Shown: piece by piece, positions 35,533 through 45,203 of the stretch
Layout: every line of letters begins with the position of its first letter
How positions within the stretch are numbered: the stretch's first letter is position 1
Notes under the pieces: model-generated
What the model saw: only the letters and a program-made list of their open reading frames with translations
What the model was told of the DNA's origin: nothing
The model's database searches: none
Position numbers and translations under genes: made by a program
Source: Cyclobacteriaceae bacterium
Lineage (GTDB): Bacteria > Bacteroidota > Bacteroidia > Cytophagales > Cyclobacteriaceae
Direction of reading: 5' to 3'
Assembly: GCA_022842845.1 (NCBI GenBank)
Contig: JALHOT010000011.1
Coordinates: forward strand, 35,339 to 99,338
Length of the DNA stretch: 64,000 nt

Positions 35533-36564
35533 TTAAGGATTGATCGTGATTGAGGATTTTATACCATCCGTCATAAAGTGTTGTACAGATCCATCAGCAC
35601 CCGTATAGAAAAGAAGGATATCAATATCAGGCAACTGTTTCACCAATTCAATAGCGCGTTCATGGCCCATTACCATGAAGGCTGTTCCCCAGGCATCGGC
35701 TGTAGTACAATCCTTGGCAAACACGGAGGCACTTAAAATAGATCGCTGCACCGGGTAGCCACTTTCAGGGTCGATGGTGTGCGAGAATTTTTTCCCATCA
35801 ACAATTTTGTAATTGAAATAATTACCTGATGTGGTAAAGGCACGGTTCTGCAAAGATGCATATGCCTTAAATGACAGTTGTTCACGTGTTGAGTTGGGAT
35901 CAAGAATGCCTATTTCCCAAGGTTTTTGTGTTCGTAAGTTGATGCCCATAGCCAAGCCTTCACCGCCTAGTTCTACCAAAGCATTGACAATGCCTTTGGA
36001 TTTTAAAAAGTCAGCAATAACATCTGCACCGTAGCCCTGACCAATGCCACCAAAGTCTAATTGTGTGCGGGGGTCAGCCTTGCCTATTTTTTTTTCTGAG
36101 ATCGTTACTTTTTTAAAACCGACCAGGCTTTTCAATGAATCAATTTTTGTGCTGTCACCCAGCAATCGCTTATCAGGTCCAAAGCCCCAGTAGTTTACCA
36201 GGGGCATTATGGTCATATCAAATGCCCCATTGGATTGCACAAATACTTGCTGCGCTTTTTGCAGTGCTGGCAAGAAATAGGGAAGCTTTATTTCATGGCC
36301 ATCGATAGATCTATTAAACCTGGAAACCTCTGAACTTGAATCGTAATTGTTGATGGATTGGTTGACCAGTATAAGCAGCGAGTCTATCGACTGTTTGAAA
36401 TGCCTGTTTTGCTCATCAAAATATGACACATGGTAGGTGGTAGCCATGGTTTCCCCTTCTAACTGGATGAAAGCAGGATTTTTGCTTTTTCGGTACTGCC
36501 AAACCGCCAGCATGGCAACAAATAAAATGATGGAATAAAGGATGTTTTTGTTGCGGAGACTCAT
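35533..36564 (-). CDS. apbE: FAD:protein FMN transferase (ApbE)
   Basis: ApbE transfers FMN from FAD to threonine residues of exported or membrane proteins, including subunits of Na+-NQR. I use ATG 36562-36564 (343 aa): upstream residues look like non-coding sequence and run back over the divergent ruvB region. The protein has an N-terminal membrane anchor (about 6-22), then ETMATTYHVSYFD (about 35-47), FGGIGQGYGADVIADFL (about 180-196), VELGGEGLAMG and HTIDPESGYPVQRS (about 255-268), which together form the FAD- and Mg-binding ApbE fold. ZIP follows 4 bases later. NqrF in this window makes an NQR role plausible. Confidence 0.9.
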   Translation of the reverse strand: MSLRNKNILYSIILFVAMLAVWQYRKSKNPAFIQLEGETMATTYHVSYFDEQNRHFKQSIDSLLILVNQSINNYDSSSEVSRFNRSIDGHEIKLPYFLPALQKAQQVFVQSNGAFDMTIMPLVNYWGFGPDKRLLGDSTKIDSLKSLVGFKKVTISEKKIGKADPRTQLDFGGIGQGYGADVIADFLKSKGIVNALVELGGEGLAMGINLRTQKPWEIGILDPNSTREQLSFKAYASLQNRAFTTSGNYFNYKIVDGKKFSHTIDPESGYPVQRSILSASVFAKDCTTADAWGTAFMVMGHERAIELVKQLPDIDILLFYTGADGSVQHFMTDGIKSSITINP

Positions 36565-36653
36565 CTGTGCTAAAAGCATGCAAGTTATTAAAAAAGGCAT
36601 AAATGCAACAATGTTGCTAAAACTCCTTTTCAATACAATGCTTACCTTCGCAT

Positions 36654-37685
36654 ATGCGTGAAGATTATTTGACGGGTGAAAATGAAGGAATGAGTGCTTC
36701 TGAAAAGGAAGCTGAGAAGGCTTTAAGGCCCCTTTCATTTAGCGACTTTACTGGTCAGGAGAAGATTGTTGAAAACATCAAAGTATATGTGCAGGCCGCC
36801 AGACAAAGGGGTGAGGCGTTGGATCACGTACTGTTGCACGGACCTCCGGGTTTAGGCAAAACCACTTTGTCGCATATTATTGCCAACGAACTTCAATCCA
36901 ATATTAAGATTACCTCGGGTCCGATTTTAGATAAACCCAGTGATTTAGCCGGCTTGTTAACGAACCTTGAGCCTAATGATGTGCTATTCATCGATGAGAT
37001 CCACAGACTGAACCCTGTGGTAGAAGAGTATTTGTATTCGGCCATGGAAGATTTCAGAATTGATATCATGCTCGATTCAGGGCCCAATGCCAGGTCTATT
37101 CAAATAAGCCTTAACCCTTTTACCTTGGTAGGTGCTACGACCCGCGCTGGCTTGTTAACACCTCCTTTGCGCGCACGCTTTGGCATCAATGCGCGTTTAG
37201 AATATTACGATTCAAATTTACTTACCTCTATCGTTAAGCGTTCTTCGGCCATCTTGCAAACACCTATTAACGATGATGCCGCTTTTGAGCTAGCCAGGCG
37301 AAGCCGCGGTACGCCTCGCATCGCCAATACCTTGCTGCGCAGAACAAGAGACTTTGCTCAAATCAAAGGCAATGGTACCATTGCCATGGACATAGCGAAA
37401 ATGGCTTTGAATGCTTTGAATGTTGATCAAAACGGTTTGGACGAAATGGACAACCGTATCCTGCTTACCATCATCGAGAAATTTAAAGGGGGTCCTGTGG
37501 GCATTTCAACCATTGCTTCTGCCGTTGGGGAAGAAGCCGAGACCATTGAGGAGGTATACGAGCCCTTTTTAATTCAAGAAGGATATCTAAAGCGAACCTC
37601 ACGAGGCCGCGAAGCGACTGATAAAGCCTACAAGCATTTGAAGATAGCATTACCAGCGGGTAAATCTGCAGGGTTGTTTGACTGA
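36654..37685 (+). CDS. ruvB: Holliday junction branch migration helicase RuvB
   Basis: RuvB is the AAA+ motor of the RuvAB complex. The 343-aa protein has Walker [10 protein letters not shown] (about 63-71), Walker [12 protein letters not shown] (about 108-118) and sensor GATTRAGLL (about 162-170). A winged-helix C-terminal domain has [16 protein letters not shown] and [10 protein letters not shown]. The length is normal and the ATG at 36654 is standard. queG follows 2 bases after the stop. Its promoter must lie in the 89-base region shared with apbE, but I see no clear -7 box. Confidence 0.96.
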   Translation: MREDYLTGENEGMSASEKEAEKALRPLSFSDFTGQEKIVENIKVYVQAARQRGEALDHVLLHGPPGLGKTTLSHIIANELQSNIKITSGPILDKPSDLAGLLTNLEPNDVLFIDEIHRLNPVVEEYLYSAMEDFRIDIMLDSGPNARSIQISLNPFTLVGATTRAGLLTPPLRARFGINARLEYYDSNLLTSIVKRSSAILQTPINDDAAFELARRSRGTPRIANTLLRRTRDFAQIKGNGTIAMDIAKMALNALNVDQNGLDEMDNRILLTIIEKFKGGPVGISTIASAVGEEAETIEEVYEPFLIQEGYLKRTSRGREATDKAYKHLKIALPAGKSAGLFD

Positions 37686-37687
37686 TA

Positions 37688-38614
37688 ATGGAGAGCACCA
37701 TTCAAAAAAATTCTCAGTTAGTGCGCAGCCATGCGGCAAGGCTGGGTTTTAGTTTTTGTGGTATAGCCCAAGCTGAATTTTTAGAAGATGAAGCACCCAA
37801 GCTGGAGGCCTGGCTAAACAAGGGTTATCACGGTAAGATGTCTTACCTGGAAAACTATTTCGATAAGCGCTTAGATCCAAGATTATTGGTGCCAGGAGCT
37901 AAGTCGGTGATTACCTTGGGCTACAATTACTTTCCAGCGCAAGACTTGGCAAGCAATGGCAATTTGAAAATTGCCAAGTATGCCTATGGTGAAGACTATC
38001 ACTTCGTAGTCAAAGATAAACTCAAAGAGTTGTTAGCCGTACTTCAATCAAGTATTGGCGCAATCGAAGGTCGTGCATTTGTAGATTCTGCGCCTGTAAT
38101 GGAGAGAGCCTGGGCTCAACGGGCTGGTACGGGTTGGATTGGCAAGAACTCACTACTCTTGAATAAGCAAATGGGGAGTTTCTTTTTTCTGGCAGAGCTA
38201 ATCGTTGATCTTGACTTGGCGTACGATACACCTGTGAAAGATTATTGTGGTACATGTACGGCCTGCATGGATGCATGCCCAACAGATGCAATACCAGAAC
38301 CTTATGTGGTGGACGGAAGCAAGTGTATTTCCTATTTTACCATAGAATTAAAGGAGGCCATTCCAAATGATGTGAAGGGTAAATTCGAAAATTGGATTTT
38401 TGGCTGTGATATTTGCCAGGATGTATGCCCCTGGAATCGTTTTTCAAAACCTCACCAGGAAAAACGATTTGAACCAAGTGAAGACTTGAAGAAGCTTTCT
38501 GAAAGCGATTGGAAAGAAATCACCGAAGAAATTTTTCAACAAGTTTTTAAGAAGTCTGCAGTGAAGCGCACCAAGTTAGATGGCTTACAGCGAAACATTT
38601 CCTTTCTTAAATAA
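37688..38614 (+). CDS. queG: Epoxyqueuosine reductase
   Basis: QueG performs the last step of queuosine synthesis, reducing epoxyqueuosine in tRNA with a cobalamin and two [4Fe-4S] clusters. The 308-aa protein has the N-terminal cobalamin-binding part ([13 protein letters not shown] at about 75-87, [16 protein letters not shown] at about 97-112), and two ferredoxin-like Cys clusters: [15 protein letters not shown] (about 188-202) and [11 protein letters not shown] (about 239-249). It has DUF1730-type and ferredoxin domains in the usual order. It lies 2 bases after ruvB and is cotranscribed with it. Confidence 0.94.
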   Translation: MESTIQKNSQLVRSHAARLGFSFCGIAQAEFLEDEAPKLEAWLNKGYHGKMSYLENYFDKRLDPRLLVPGAKSVITLGYNYFPAQDLASNGNLKIAKYAYGEDYHFVVKDKLKELLAVLQSSIGAIEGRAFVDSAPVMERAWAQRAGTGWIGKNSLLLNKQMGSFFFLAELIVDLDLAYDTPVKDYCGTCTACMDACPTDAIPEPYVVDGSKCISYFTIELKEAIPNDVKGKFENWIFGCDICQDVCPWNRFSKPHQEKRFEPSEDLKKLSESDWKEITEEIFQQVFKKSAVKRTKLDGLQRNISFLK

Positions 38615-38621
38615 TGAGCAT

Positions 38622-38658
38622 AAAAAAAGCTGTTCAGAGTTTAGTCCAAACAGCTTTT
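38622..38658 (-). terminator. Terminator for the fatty acid desaturase gene
   Basis: Read on the minus strand, a 10-bp stem (38649-38658 with 38625-38634) is followed by a run of T residues. It ends the desaturase transcript and may also act on queG read-through. Confidence 0.7.
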
Positions 38659-38676
38659 AATCGAAGATTATTTTTA

Positions 38677-39798
38677 TCAGGCAGCCATGGCTGTTATATT
38701 TTGAACAGCATCGGGTTTTTTACCAAGCATTTTTAATTGACGGGCATGTGCTTTGATGGCTTGCCAAAAGGTTTCTTTGGATTGGTAAGGAACACCAAAT
38801 TCTTTTGCGGTTGCTTCTACAATTTTTGAAATCTCTTTGTAGTGAACATGGCAGATATTAGGGAACAGGTGATGTTCTACCTGATAATTTAATCCACCAA
38901 CATACCATGAGAAAATTTTATGCTTACGACCAAAATTAGTTGTGGTGCGCATTTGATGGATAGCCCAGTTATTTTCTAGGGTGCCATTTTCATCGGGTGT
39001 GGGGTAGGCAGTACCCTCAATAACGTGTGCAGGTTGAAAAATGACAGCCAAAATAAAGCCTGCTAAATAGTGCATAGCAATAAAACCAACAATTACTTGT
39101 GTAAAAGTAACATCAAGCAACAGTAAAGGCACTCCTATGATGTAAGCGAAGTAAGCAAGCTTCGAAAAAATCATGATTGCTAATTCTTTAGCCAGAGAAG
39201 ATTTTTGTCTGGTCAATAAACCTTCTTGATGGTATTTAAATACTCTGTAAAAGTCTTTTGTAAATGTCCACACCAATGTCATTAAGCCATACAATAACCA
39301 GCCATAGATGTGCTGGAAACGATGGATAGGTCTCCATTTTGATTCGGGAGATAAGCGCAAAACGCCTCTTGGGCTAATATCTTCATCCGCCTCGTGAACG
39401 TTGGTGTAGGTATGGTGCAGTACGTTGTGTTGAATTTTCCAATTCATCATATGGGCGCCTACCAGGTTGAGAGAGTAACCTAATAAAGTATTTACCCAAG
39501 CTTTATTCGAATAAGCACCATGGTTTGCATCGTGCATAATTGATAAACCAATACCTGCTTTGCCAAAGCCCATGAGTATGCATAAGCCAAAAAGGATCCA
39601 AAGGTTTGTGGTAATGCCACCAATGATTAAGAAGTAAGGCGTAAAATAAAGGGAAAACATGAAAATGGTTTTAATAACCATTTCGGTATTAGCTGTTTTG
39701 TCAATGTTATTGCTTTTGAAATAGCCATTGACACGTTGACTTAGCGTAGAAAAAAATTCAGGGCGCTCTTTTGCAAATTGAAGTGATGGTAAACTCAT
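38677..39798 (-). CDS. Membrane fatty acid desaturase, front-end type
   Basis: The 373-aa inner-membrane protein has the three histidine boxes of di-iron desaturases: HDANHGAYS (about 88-96), HNVLHHTYTN (about 124-133) and QVEHHLFPNICH (about 305-316). The Gln replacing the first His of the third box is the mark of front-end (delta-5/delta-6-like) and linoleoyl-CoA desaturase relatives. It has about four membrane helices between the boxes and no cytochrome b5 domain. It introduces a double bond into an acyl chain; position is not predictable. It is a single gene with its own terminator, and the 241-base upstream gap holds only the DUF1573 terminator. Confidence 0.9.
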   Translation of the reverse strand: MSLPSLQFAKERPEFFSTLSQRVNGYFKSNNIDKTANTEMVIKTIFMFSLYFTPYFLIIGGITTNLWILFGLCILMGFGKAGIGLSIMHDANHGAYSNKAWVNTLLGYSLNLVGAHMMNWKIQHNVLHHTYTNVHEADEDISPRGVLRLSPESKWRPIHRFQHIYGWLLYGLMTLVWTFTKDFYRVFKYHQEGLLTRQKSSLAKELAIMIFSKLAYFAYIIGVPLLLLDVTFTQVIVGFIAMHYLAGFILAVIFQPAHVIEGTAYPTPDENGTLENNWAIHQMRTTTNFGRKHKIFSWYVGGLNYQVEHHLFPNICHVHYKEISKIVEATAKEFGVPYQSKETFWQAIKAHARQLKMLGKKPDAVQNITAMAA

Positions 39799-39966
39799 GT
39801 ACTTTTAATTTTAATACAAGCAGTGCATAAACTGATTTGGGCACACTACCTGCATCTCAAAGATAACACTCTAAAGATTAAGAACATATCAATGGCAGTG
39901 ATATTTCGAGCCACCTGTGTAAATCCTGCATTTTGGTAAGCATACGTACATTTGTTTGCCTGCGTG

Positions 39967-39999
39967 AAAAAGTGAGGCATTGAACAATACCTCACTTTT
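39967..39999 (-). terminator. Terminator of the DUF1573 gene
   Basis: A 10-bp stem (39968-39977 with 39990-39999), which can extend inward through an ATTG/CAAT pair, is followed on the minus strand by T residues. It lies 41 bases beyond the DUF1573 stop. Confidence 0.75.
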
Positions 40000-40039
40000 G
40001 TTTAACTGATTATCACTTTTTTTTACGATAAAGGCATAT

Positions 40040-40408
40040 TTATTTTACAACAAAGCCTTTCAGTGTAAGTGCAGGGTTTTCTGAGGTATTTGATTCTACG
40101 AGCAATGTTTTTACGAATGTGCCCAGCTTACCTGCATCGAAGCTTGCTTTTATATGGCCATTCATGCCTGGGGCAATTGGATCTTTGGGATAATCCGCCA
40201 CCGTACAACCACACGAGGCCTTTACCCCTGTAATTACGAGTGGCTCGCTACCAGTGTTAATAAATTCAAATGTATGACTCACGGCTTTACCTTGTGGTAT
40301 GGTGCCAAAATCATGCTGTGTGGAACTCCATTTGAATAATAGGCTGGTATGAGCAATGCTTACTAATGCCATGGAGCATGCGAATAATAAAATGATTGTT
40401 TTTTTCAT
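40040..40408 (-). CDS. DUF1573 exported protein
   Basis: I start at the ATG complementary to 40406-40408, giving a 122-aa protein with a signal peptide (MKKTIILLFACSMALVSIAH). The longer frame upstream has no protein-like character. The mature part is one DUF1573 domain: STQHDFGTIPQGKAVSHTFEF, then ITGVKASCGCTV with the conserved SCGCT cysteines, and APGMNGHIKASFDAGKLGTF. DUF1573 proteins are immunoglobulin-like periplasmic proteins of unknown role in Bacteroidota. It is divergent from a two-component system; the shared 153-base gap may couple their regulation. Confidence 0.85.
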   Translation of the reverse strand: MKKTIILLFACSMALVSIAHTSLLFKWSSTQHDFGTIPQGKAVSHTFEFINTGSEPLVITGVKASCGCTVADYPKDPIAPGMNGHIKASFDAGKLGTFVKTLLVESNTSENPALTLKGFVVK

Positions 40409-40561
40409 GATTGTAATTTTTAGTTTAATAAAATACTGAGTGATCCGATCGGTCTGTAAAATTGAATTACTTCCGACTTCCCCTTTGTTAAGCAATTGCC
40501 AATAAGTGTTAATAAATGTTAAGTGATAACACAAGGCCCATCTTTCACGTATTTTTACCTT

Positions 40562-41827
40562 GTGAAAACCTCTACACTGAGAATAGTTGTACTCTTGGCA
40601 GCCTTAAGCATCATTGGCATCACCATTACTCAAGTTTATTGGGTAAGAAAAGCTTTTGATCTGCAACGTTCCGATTTCGACAGACAGGTAAATACGGCAC
40701 TGCTCAGTGTTGCCCAAAAGTTTTTTTCCTTGAATAATAACCCAGCGCCAGCCATCAATCCTGTTGTCCAGATTTCTACCAACTATTATGCTGTGATGTT
40801 AAACAGCGACATCAATCCTTCTATGCTAGAGTTTCTCTTAAAAACAGAGTTGGAGAAAAGAGGTATTGAAGTTGATTTCGAATATGGCATTTATGATTGC
40901 TCACAAGAATGCATGGTTTATGGACAAATGGTGTCTGCCGGCATTGTTAACAGCGAATCACAGCTATCAAAGCAGCCTAAGTTGAAAAATGCCAGTTATT
41001 ATTTTGGTGTTCGATTTCCGGGGCGTGAGTTGCAGCTGCTGAATCAAATGGGCATCTGGACCTTTTCATCGTTGGTGTTATTGGTCGTAATCATTTTCTT
41101 CGCCTACGCACTTTTTGTCATTCTCAGGCAGCGAAAGTTATCGGAGATTCAAAAGGACTTTATCAATAACATGACCCATGAGTTTAAAACGCCATTGGCT
41201 ACCATAGCATTATCCAACGAAGTATTGCGCCAACAAGCGCATCAACCTCAGACAGAAAGATTGCTAAGCTATACCCATATTATTGAGCAAGAGACACAGC
41301 GGATGCGTCAGCACTTGGAAAGACTTTTACAAGTAGCGCGATTGGACAAGCCTGATTTGCAGTTAAAAAAAGAAACGGTGTTAATAGAGGATTTACTCAG
41401 CGCAGTGGTTGAAAGCATGAGGCCAATTATCAATGAAAAGAGTGCGGAGGTTACCATCCGTTCTGAGGCCACTAAGAAAACCGTTATCGGAGATCTCCAT
41501 CATCTGAGTAATATCGTGGCTAACATCATCGATAATTCTTTAAAGTATGTTGAGGGCAACCCACAGCTTTGCATTAACACAACAGATGCAGGAAAGTATA
41601 TTCAAATTCAGTTTATTGATAATGGCATTGGTATTGCCCACGAATATCACAAAAAGATATTTCATAAGTTTTTTAGGGTTCCAACAGGCAATGTTCACAA
41701 TGTAAAGGGTTTTGGACTTGGCCTTAGTTATGTTAAGCAAGTTGTAGATGCGCACCATGGCAAGCTGAGCCTTCGGAGTGCTCCCGGAGAAGGTACTACA
41801 CTGACAATTTTACTTCCTGCCTCATGA
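40562..41827 (+). CDS. Sensor histidine kinase
   Basis: I use the GTG at 40562 (421 aa), which puts the membrane segment RIVVLLAALSIIGITITQVYWV near the N-terminus; another GTG at 40523 is possible. The architecture is a first membrane helix (about 6-27), a periplasmic domain of about 140 residues, a second helix (about 168-194), HisKA with the phospho-accepting His in FINNMTHEFKTPLA, and an HATPase domain (NIVANIIDNSLKYV; GFGLGLSYVKQVV; G-rich TLTILLP end). It overlaps the response regulator by 4 bases. The signal is unknown. Confidence 0.88.
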   Translation: MKTSTLRIVVLLAALSIIGITITQVYWVRKAFDLQRSDFDRQVNTALLSVAQKFFSLNNNPAPAINPVVQISTNYYAVMLNSDINPSMLEFLLKTELEKRGIEVDFEYGIYDCSQECMVYGQMVSAGIVNSESQLSKQPKLKNASYYFGVRFPGRELQLLNQMGIWTFSSLVLLVVIIFFAYALFVILRQRKLSEIQKDFINNMTHEFKTPLATIALSNEVLRQQAHQPQTERLLSYTHIIEQETQRMRQHLERLLQVARLDKPDLQLKKETVLIEDLLSAVVESMRPIINEKSAEVTIRSEATKKTVIGDLHHLSNIVANIIDNSLKYVEGNPQLCINTTDAGKYIQIQFIDNGIGIAHEYHKKIFHKFFRVPTGNVHNVKGFGLGLSYVKQVVDAHHGKLSLRSAPGEGTTLTILLPAS

Positions 41828-42516
41828 AGCATCAATACAAAATATTACTGGTTGAAGATGATCCAAATTTAGGATTTGTGATTCAGGATAACTTGCAGCT
41901 GCGTGGGTATGATGTTCAATTACATGCGGATGGCAAGTCAGCGATTGATGCTTTTAAACCATCCCTCTATCAGGTTATTCTGCTTGATATCATGCTTCCT
42001 AAAGCAGATGGCTTTGCAGTAGCTCGTTTTATCCGCGATAAGGATAAAGAAGTGCCGATTCTTTTTCTGACCGCTAAGAATATGATGGAGGATAAATTAG
42101 AGGGGTTTAGGACAGGGGCCGATGACTATATCACTAAGCCATTTAGTTTTGAGGAGCTTTTTTGCAGGCTAGAGATATTCATTAAACGCAGAAAGCTTTT
42201 AGCAGACACGATCAATGAAGTTGTATCAATTGGGAAATATACATTTGATTTTGCAAAGCTTAAGCTCTCCTGCGCAGTAGAGACCCGCACACTTACTCAA
42301 CGAGAAGCATTGATCTTAGAGCTTCTGTATCGCAACAGAAATAATACACTTAAGCGTGATGAAATTTTAAATCAGGTGTGGGGCGATGATGACTATTTTA
42401 TGGGGCGCAGCTTAGATGTATTTATTTCTAAACTCAGAAAATACCTGCGACACGATAGTGCTGTTCAGATTCAAAATCAACATGGCATAGGTTTTTCTTT
42501 AAAAATTGAATCTTAA
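41824..42516 (+). CDS. OmpR-family response regulator
   Basis: The 230-aa cytosolic regulator has a receiver domain with acidic pair E11-D12-D13, the phospho-acceptor D55 in LLDIMLPKADG, Thr in FLTAKN and Lys in YITKPFSFEEL, followed by a winged-helix DNA-binding domain (LTQREALILELLYRN... VWGDDDYFMGRSLDVFISKLRKYL). It is the partner of the kinase whose stop overlaps its ATG. Target genes are unknown; the divergent DUF1573 gene is the nearest candidate. Confidence 0.93.
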   Translation: MKHQYKILLVEDDPNLGFVIQDNLQLRGYDVQLHADGKSAIDAFKPSLYQVILLDIMLPKADGFAVARFIRDKDKEVPILFLTAKNMMEDKLEGFRTGADDYITKPFSFEELFCRLEIFIKRRKLLADTINEVVSIGKYTFDFAKLKLSCAVETRTLTQREALILELLYRNRNNTLKRDEILNQVWGDDDYFMGRSLDVFISKLRKYLRHDSAVQIQNQHGIGFSLKIES

Positions 42517-42566
42517 AAGCAACCATTCGCAAAATATTAGCGTCTTTTGAAGAAAATCCTTGTTCT

Positions 42567-43529
42567 ATGAGATGCAGCAACCAATTTCTTCTCTCCTTAT
42601 TATTCTTGGTTTTCATTATTTCTATTGCAGAAGCTCAATCTGTCTTGCAAAAAGGAAAAACGGCTTACGAAAACAATAAAAAGGCAGAAGCTAAAAAAGT
42701 ATTGGCCACCATCGATGACGACCAATCCGATTATGCCGAAGCACAATACTTATTAGGAAGAATTTCTTTTGATGAACAAGATTACGAGAGCGCTGCCGAT
42801 TTTTTTGAAGAAGCCAGTGATACAAATCCAAAAAATCCGAATTATCATAATTGGTATGGCAATGCATTGGGTAACATAGCCAAAGATGCCAACCCATTAA
42901 GCCAAGGTATACTCGCGCCAAAGATGAAAGCTGCCTGGGAGAAAGCCATTGAGTTGGATGCAAAAAATATGGACGCACGTCTTTCACTGATTGAATACTA
43001 TACCCAAGCTCCGGGTTTTATGGGTGGTAGTTACGAAAAGGCGTACCAGATGGCCAGTCAAATCAAAATGATAGATCTATCGGAAGGTCATCGTGCGGCC
43101 GGCAATATTTACTATCGTGAAAAAAAAATAGTTGAAGCTGAAAAAGAATTTATCGCGATGGTTAAAGCAGACCCTAAAAAAATATCCGGTCTTGCCAGCT
43201 TCTATGCTCAGCAAAAACAATATGACAAAGCATTTACCATTTATGAAAATGAATTGAAAATGGACAATAACATGCTTGTTGTATATCAATTAGGAAGATT
43301 GAGTGCAGTATCGGGTTTAAAGTTAGAACAAGGCGAAATGCATTTGAAAAAATACCTGGCATATCAACCACAAAAAAATGAACCCAGTCACGCAGGCGCC
43401 TACTTGCGATTAGGAAATATTTATGAAAAGAAAGGAAATAAGACTGAAGCAAAACAAGCTTATTCCCTCTCGCTTAAATTAGATCCCAACACGAAAGAAG
43501 CCAAAGAAGGCTTAGAGCGTGTTAAGTAA
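42567..43529 (+). CDS. Exported tetratricopeptide-repeat protein
   Basis: The 320-aa protein has a signal peptide (MRCSNQFLLSLLFLVFIISIAEAQ). Its mature part is made of TPR-like helical pairs with the A-x-x-x-x-G-x-x-x pattern (for example DYAEAQYLLGRISFDEQDYESAADFFEEASDTNPKN and a C-terminal GAYLRLGNIYEKKGNKTEAKQAYSLSLKLDPNTKEA). It should scaffold periplasmic protein contacts. It starts about 50 bases after the response regulator on the same strand, possibly in the same transcript. It converges with the amidase, 2 bases away. Confidence 0.85.
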   Translation: MRCSNQFLLSLLFLVFIISIAEAQSVLQKGKTAYENNKKAEAKKVLATIDDDQSDYAEAQYLLGRISFDEQDYESAADFFEEASDTNPKNPNYHNWYGNALGNIAKDANPLSQGILAPKMKAAWEKAIELDAKNMDARLSLIEYYTQAPGFMGGSYEKAYQMASQIKMIDLSEGHRAAGNIYYREKKIVEAEKEFIAMVKADPKKISGLASFYAQQKQYDKAFTIYENELKMDNNMLVVYQLGRLSAVSGLKLEQGEMHLKKYLAYQPQKNEPSHAGAYLRLGNIYEKKGNKTEAKQAYSLSLKLDPNTKEAKEGLERVK

Positions 43530-43531
43530 AT

Positions 43532-45178
43532 TTATTTTGTATTGAACAAAGGAGGTTGCATTTCTTCCCACTCGGTAGCCTCTTGGTAAGCATGAGCCAG
43601 TCTTGCTACGTTCGCATCTCCATAGAGTTTGCCTATAAAAGAAATGCTCGTGGGGCTTCCATCTTTATTAAAACCATTCGGCATCACAGCACAGGGATTG
43701 CCAGTTAAGTTGGTTACCAATAATTGACTACCTCCAAAACTTGGGCAAATAATTACATCATAGTTTTTAAAAGTTTCGTGCAAAGCTTGAATCAGTTCCC
43801 ATCGAACCCTGGAGGCATTAATATATTCTACTGCTGGAATAAAGCGAGCCGCTCTGAATAAATTAGGCCAGGCATTTCTTCTTTGATTCGTTAAGCTATC
43901 ATCCTGATTAGTTCGTGTTAACTCATCAAAAGAAGCGGCTGCTTCTGCAGATAACATAATGAGTAGTGATCCAATAGGGAGTGACTGAGGTAGCTCTACA
44001 GCCGTGGGGTTCATGCCAAGCGATTTGATCACCGCCAGGGCCTTGGCATCATTCTCTTTGTTCGCATACTGAGCATCAAAAGCAGATTTCAAATATCCCA
44101 CTTTTAATTTTTTTATATCAGTTTTAGCGGCATAGTTAAATGCTACTTCTTGTGTTGACCGATCATTTTCATCCTTACCTTTGATAGCGTGCAATACTAT
44201 AGCTGCATCTAAACTAGAACGACAAATCGGCCCAAGTTTGTCCATGCTATAAGATAATGCCATAGCACCCTGGCGGCTTACCATGCCGTAAGAAGGTCGT
44301 AGGCCGCTGGCTCCGCAGCGCGTTGAAGGAGAAACAATAGAACCAAGCGTTTCTGAACCAATGGCAAAGCCAACCAGACCCGCTACGGTAGCTGAAGCAG
44401 AACCGGCAGAACTACCACTAGAACCTTGCTTAAGATTCCAGGGATTTTTGGTAACCCCGCCAAACCAAATATCGCCCATGGCCAAAGCCCCTAAGCTCAG
44501 CTTGGCAACCAATACAGCACCAGCTTCCTCTAGCTTTTTTACGACAAAAGCAGTTTCGTTTATTTCTTGATTTTCGAAAGGCTCTGCACCCCAGGTGGTT
44601 TTTGCATTGGCAACGGCTAATAAATCTTTCACACCATAGGGAATGCCATGCAAAGGTCCCCTGTATTTTCCTTTGGCAATTTCCTCATCTGCTTTTTTGG
44701 CCTGTGCTAAGGCAAGTTCTTCCAAAATGGTGACTGTGCACTGTAAGGTGTCACTATATTTCTTTAAGCGATTTAGGTAAAGCTGGGTGAGTTCAACAGC
44801 GCTTATTTTTTTCTGTTTGATTAATACTGCCAGTTTATAAACAGGGAAGAAGGCAAGGTCTTCTTTGTTTTCAGGCAAGCTTACTTTCGCGGGTAAACCC
44901 CAGTCAACTGCTTTCTGCGTTGATTCGAAAGTATAGCCCACTGGCACAGGGTCGAATACCATAGACATGGGTACGCTATTGGGTAACCTATGTTGGTGTA
45001 GTGCTTTGTAATTTTGGTAATAGCCCTGAAGATTGTTCAGCAAAGAATCTCTCTCAGCAGTGGTCAGAGAAATGTCGAGGTAAGATTCGATTGTGGAGGT
45101 AGGTTGATATTGGCCAAAAACTAGTTGGGTACAAAGCACCAGACAAACAAAAACCTGATAACTTGCCGCGATTTTCAT
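43532..45178 (-). CDS. Exported amidase-signature family hydrolase
   Basis: The 548-aa protein has a signal peptide (about residues 1-22, ending VFG) and an amidase-signature domain. The Ser-cisSer-Lys triad region is visible: Lys in HGIPYGVKDLLA (about 180-191), the cis-Ser in GSSGSSAGSASA (about 255-266) and nucleophile Ser in SETLGSIVSPS (about 279-290). The family hydrolyses amide bonds of amino or aryl amides, or cell-wall amides. An exported amidase of this fold is less common than cytosolic ones such as GatA. No partner gene is obvious. Confidence 0.88.
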   Translation of the reverse strand: MKIAASYQVFVCLVLCTQLVFGQYQPTSTIESYLDISLTTAERDSLLNNLQGYYQNYKALHQHRLPNSVPMSMVFDPVPVGYTFESTQKAVDWGLPAKVSLPENKEDLAFFPVYKLAVLIKQKKISAVELTQLYLNRLKKYSDTLQCTVTILEELALAQAKKADEEIAKGKYRGPLHGIPYGVKDLLAVANAKTTWGAEPFENQEINETAFVVKKLEEAGAVLVAKLSLGALAMGDIWFGGVTKNPWNLKQGSSGSSAGSASATVAGLVGFAIGSETLGSIVSPSTRCGASGLRPSYGMVSRQGAMALSYSMDKLGPICRSSLDAAIVLHAIKGKDENDRSTQEVAFNYAAKTDIKKLKVGYLKSAFDAQYANKENDAKALAVIKSLGMNPTAVELPQSLPIGSLLIMLSAEAAASFDELTRTNQDDSLTNQRRNAWPNLFRAARFIPAVEYINASRVRWELIQALHETFKNYDVIICPSFGGSQLLVTNLTGNPCAVMPNGFNKDGSPTSISFIGKLYGDANVARLAHAYQEATEWEEMQPPLFNTK

Positions 45179-45203
45179 AGGGTAATATTTTTAGTGCTTA
45201 AAG

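Noticed and set aside
36565..36738. Longer N-terminus of ApbE overlapping ruvB
   Set aside because: It would overlap the divergent ruvB start and has no ApbE-like residues; ATG 36564 directly precedes the membrane anchor.
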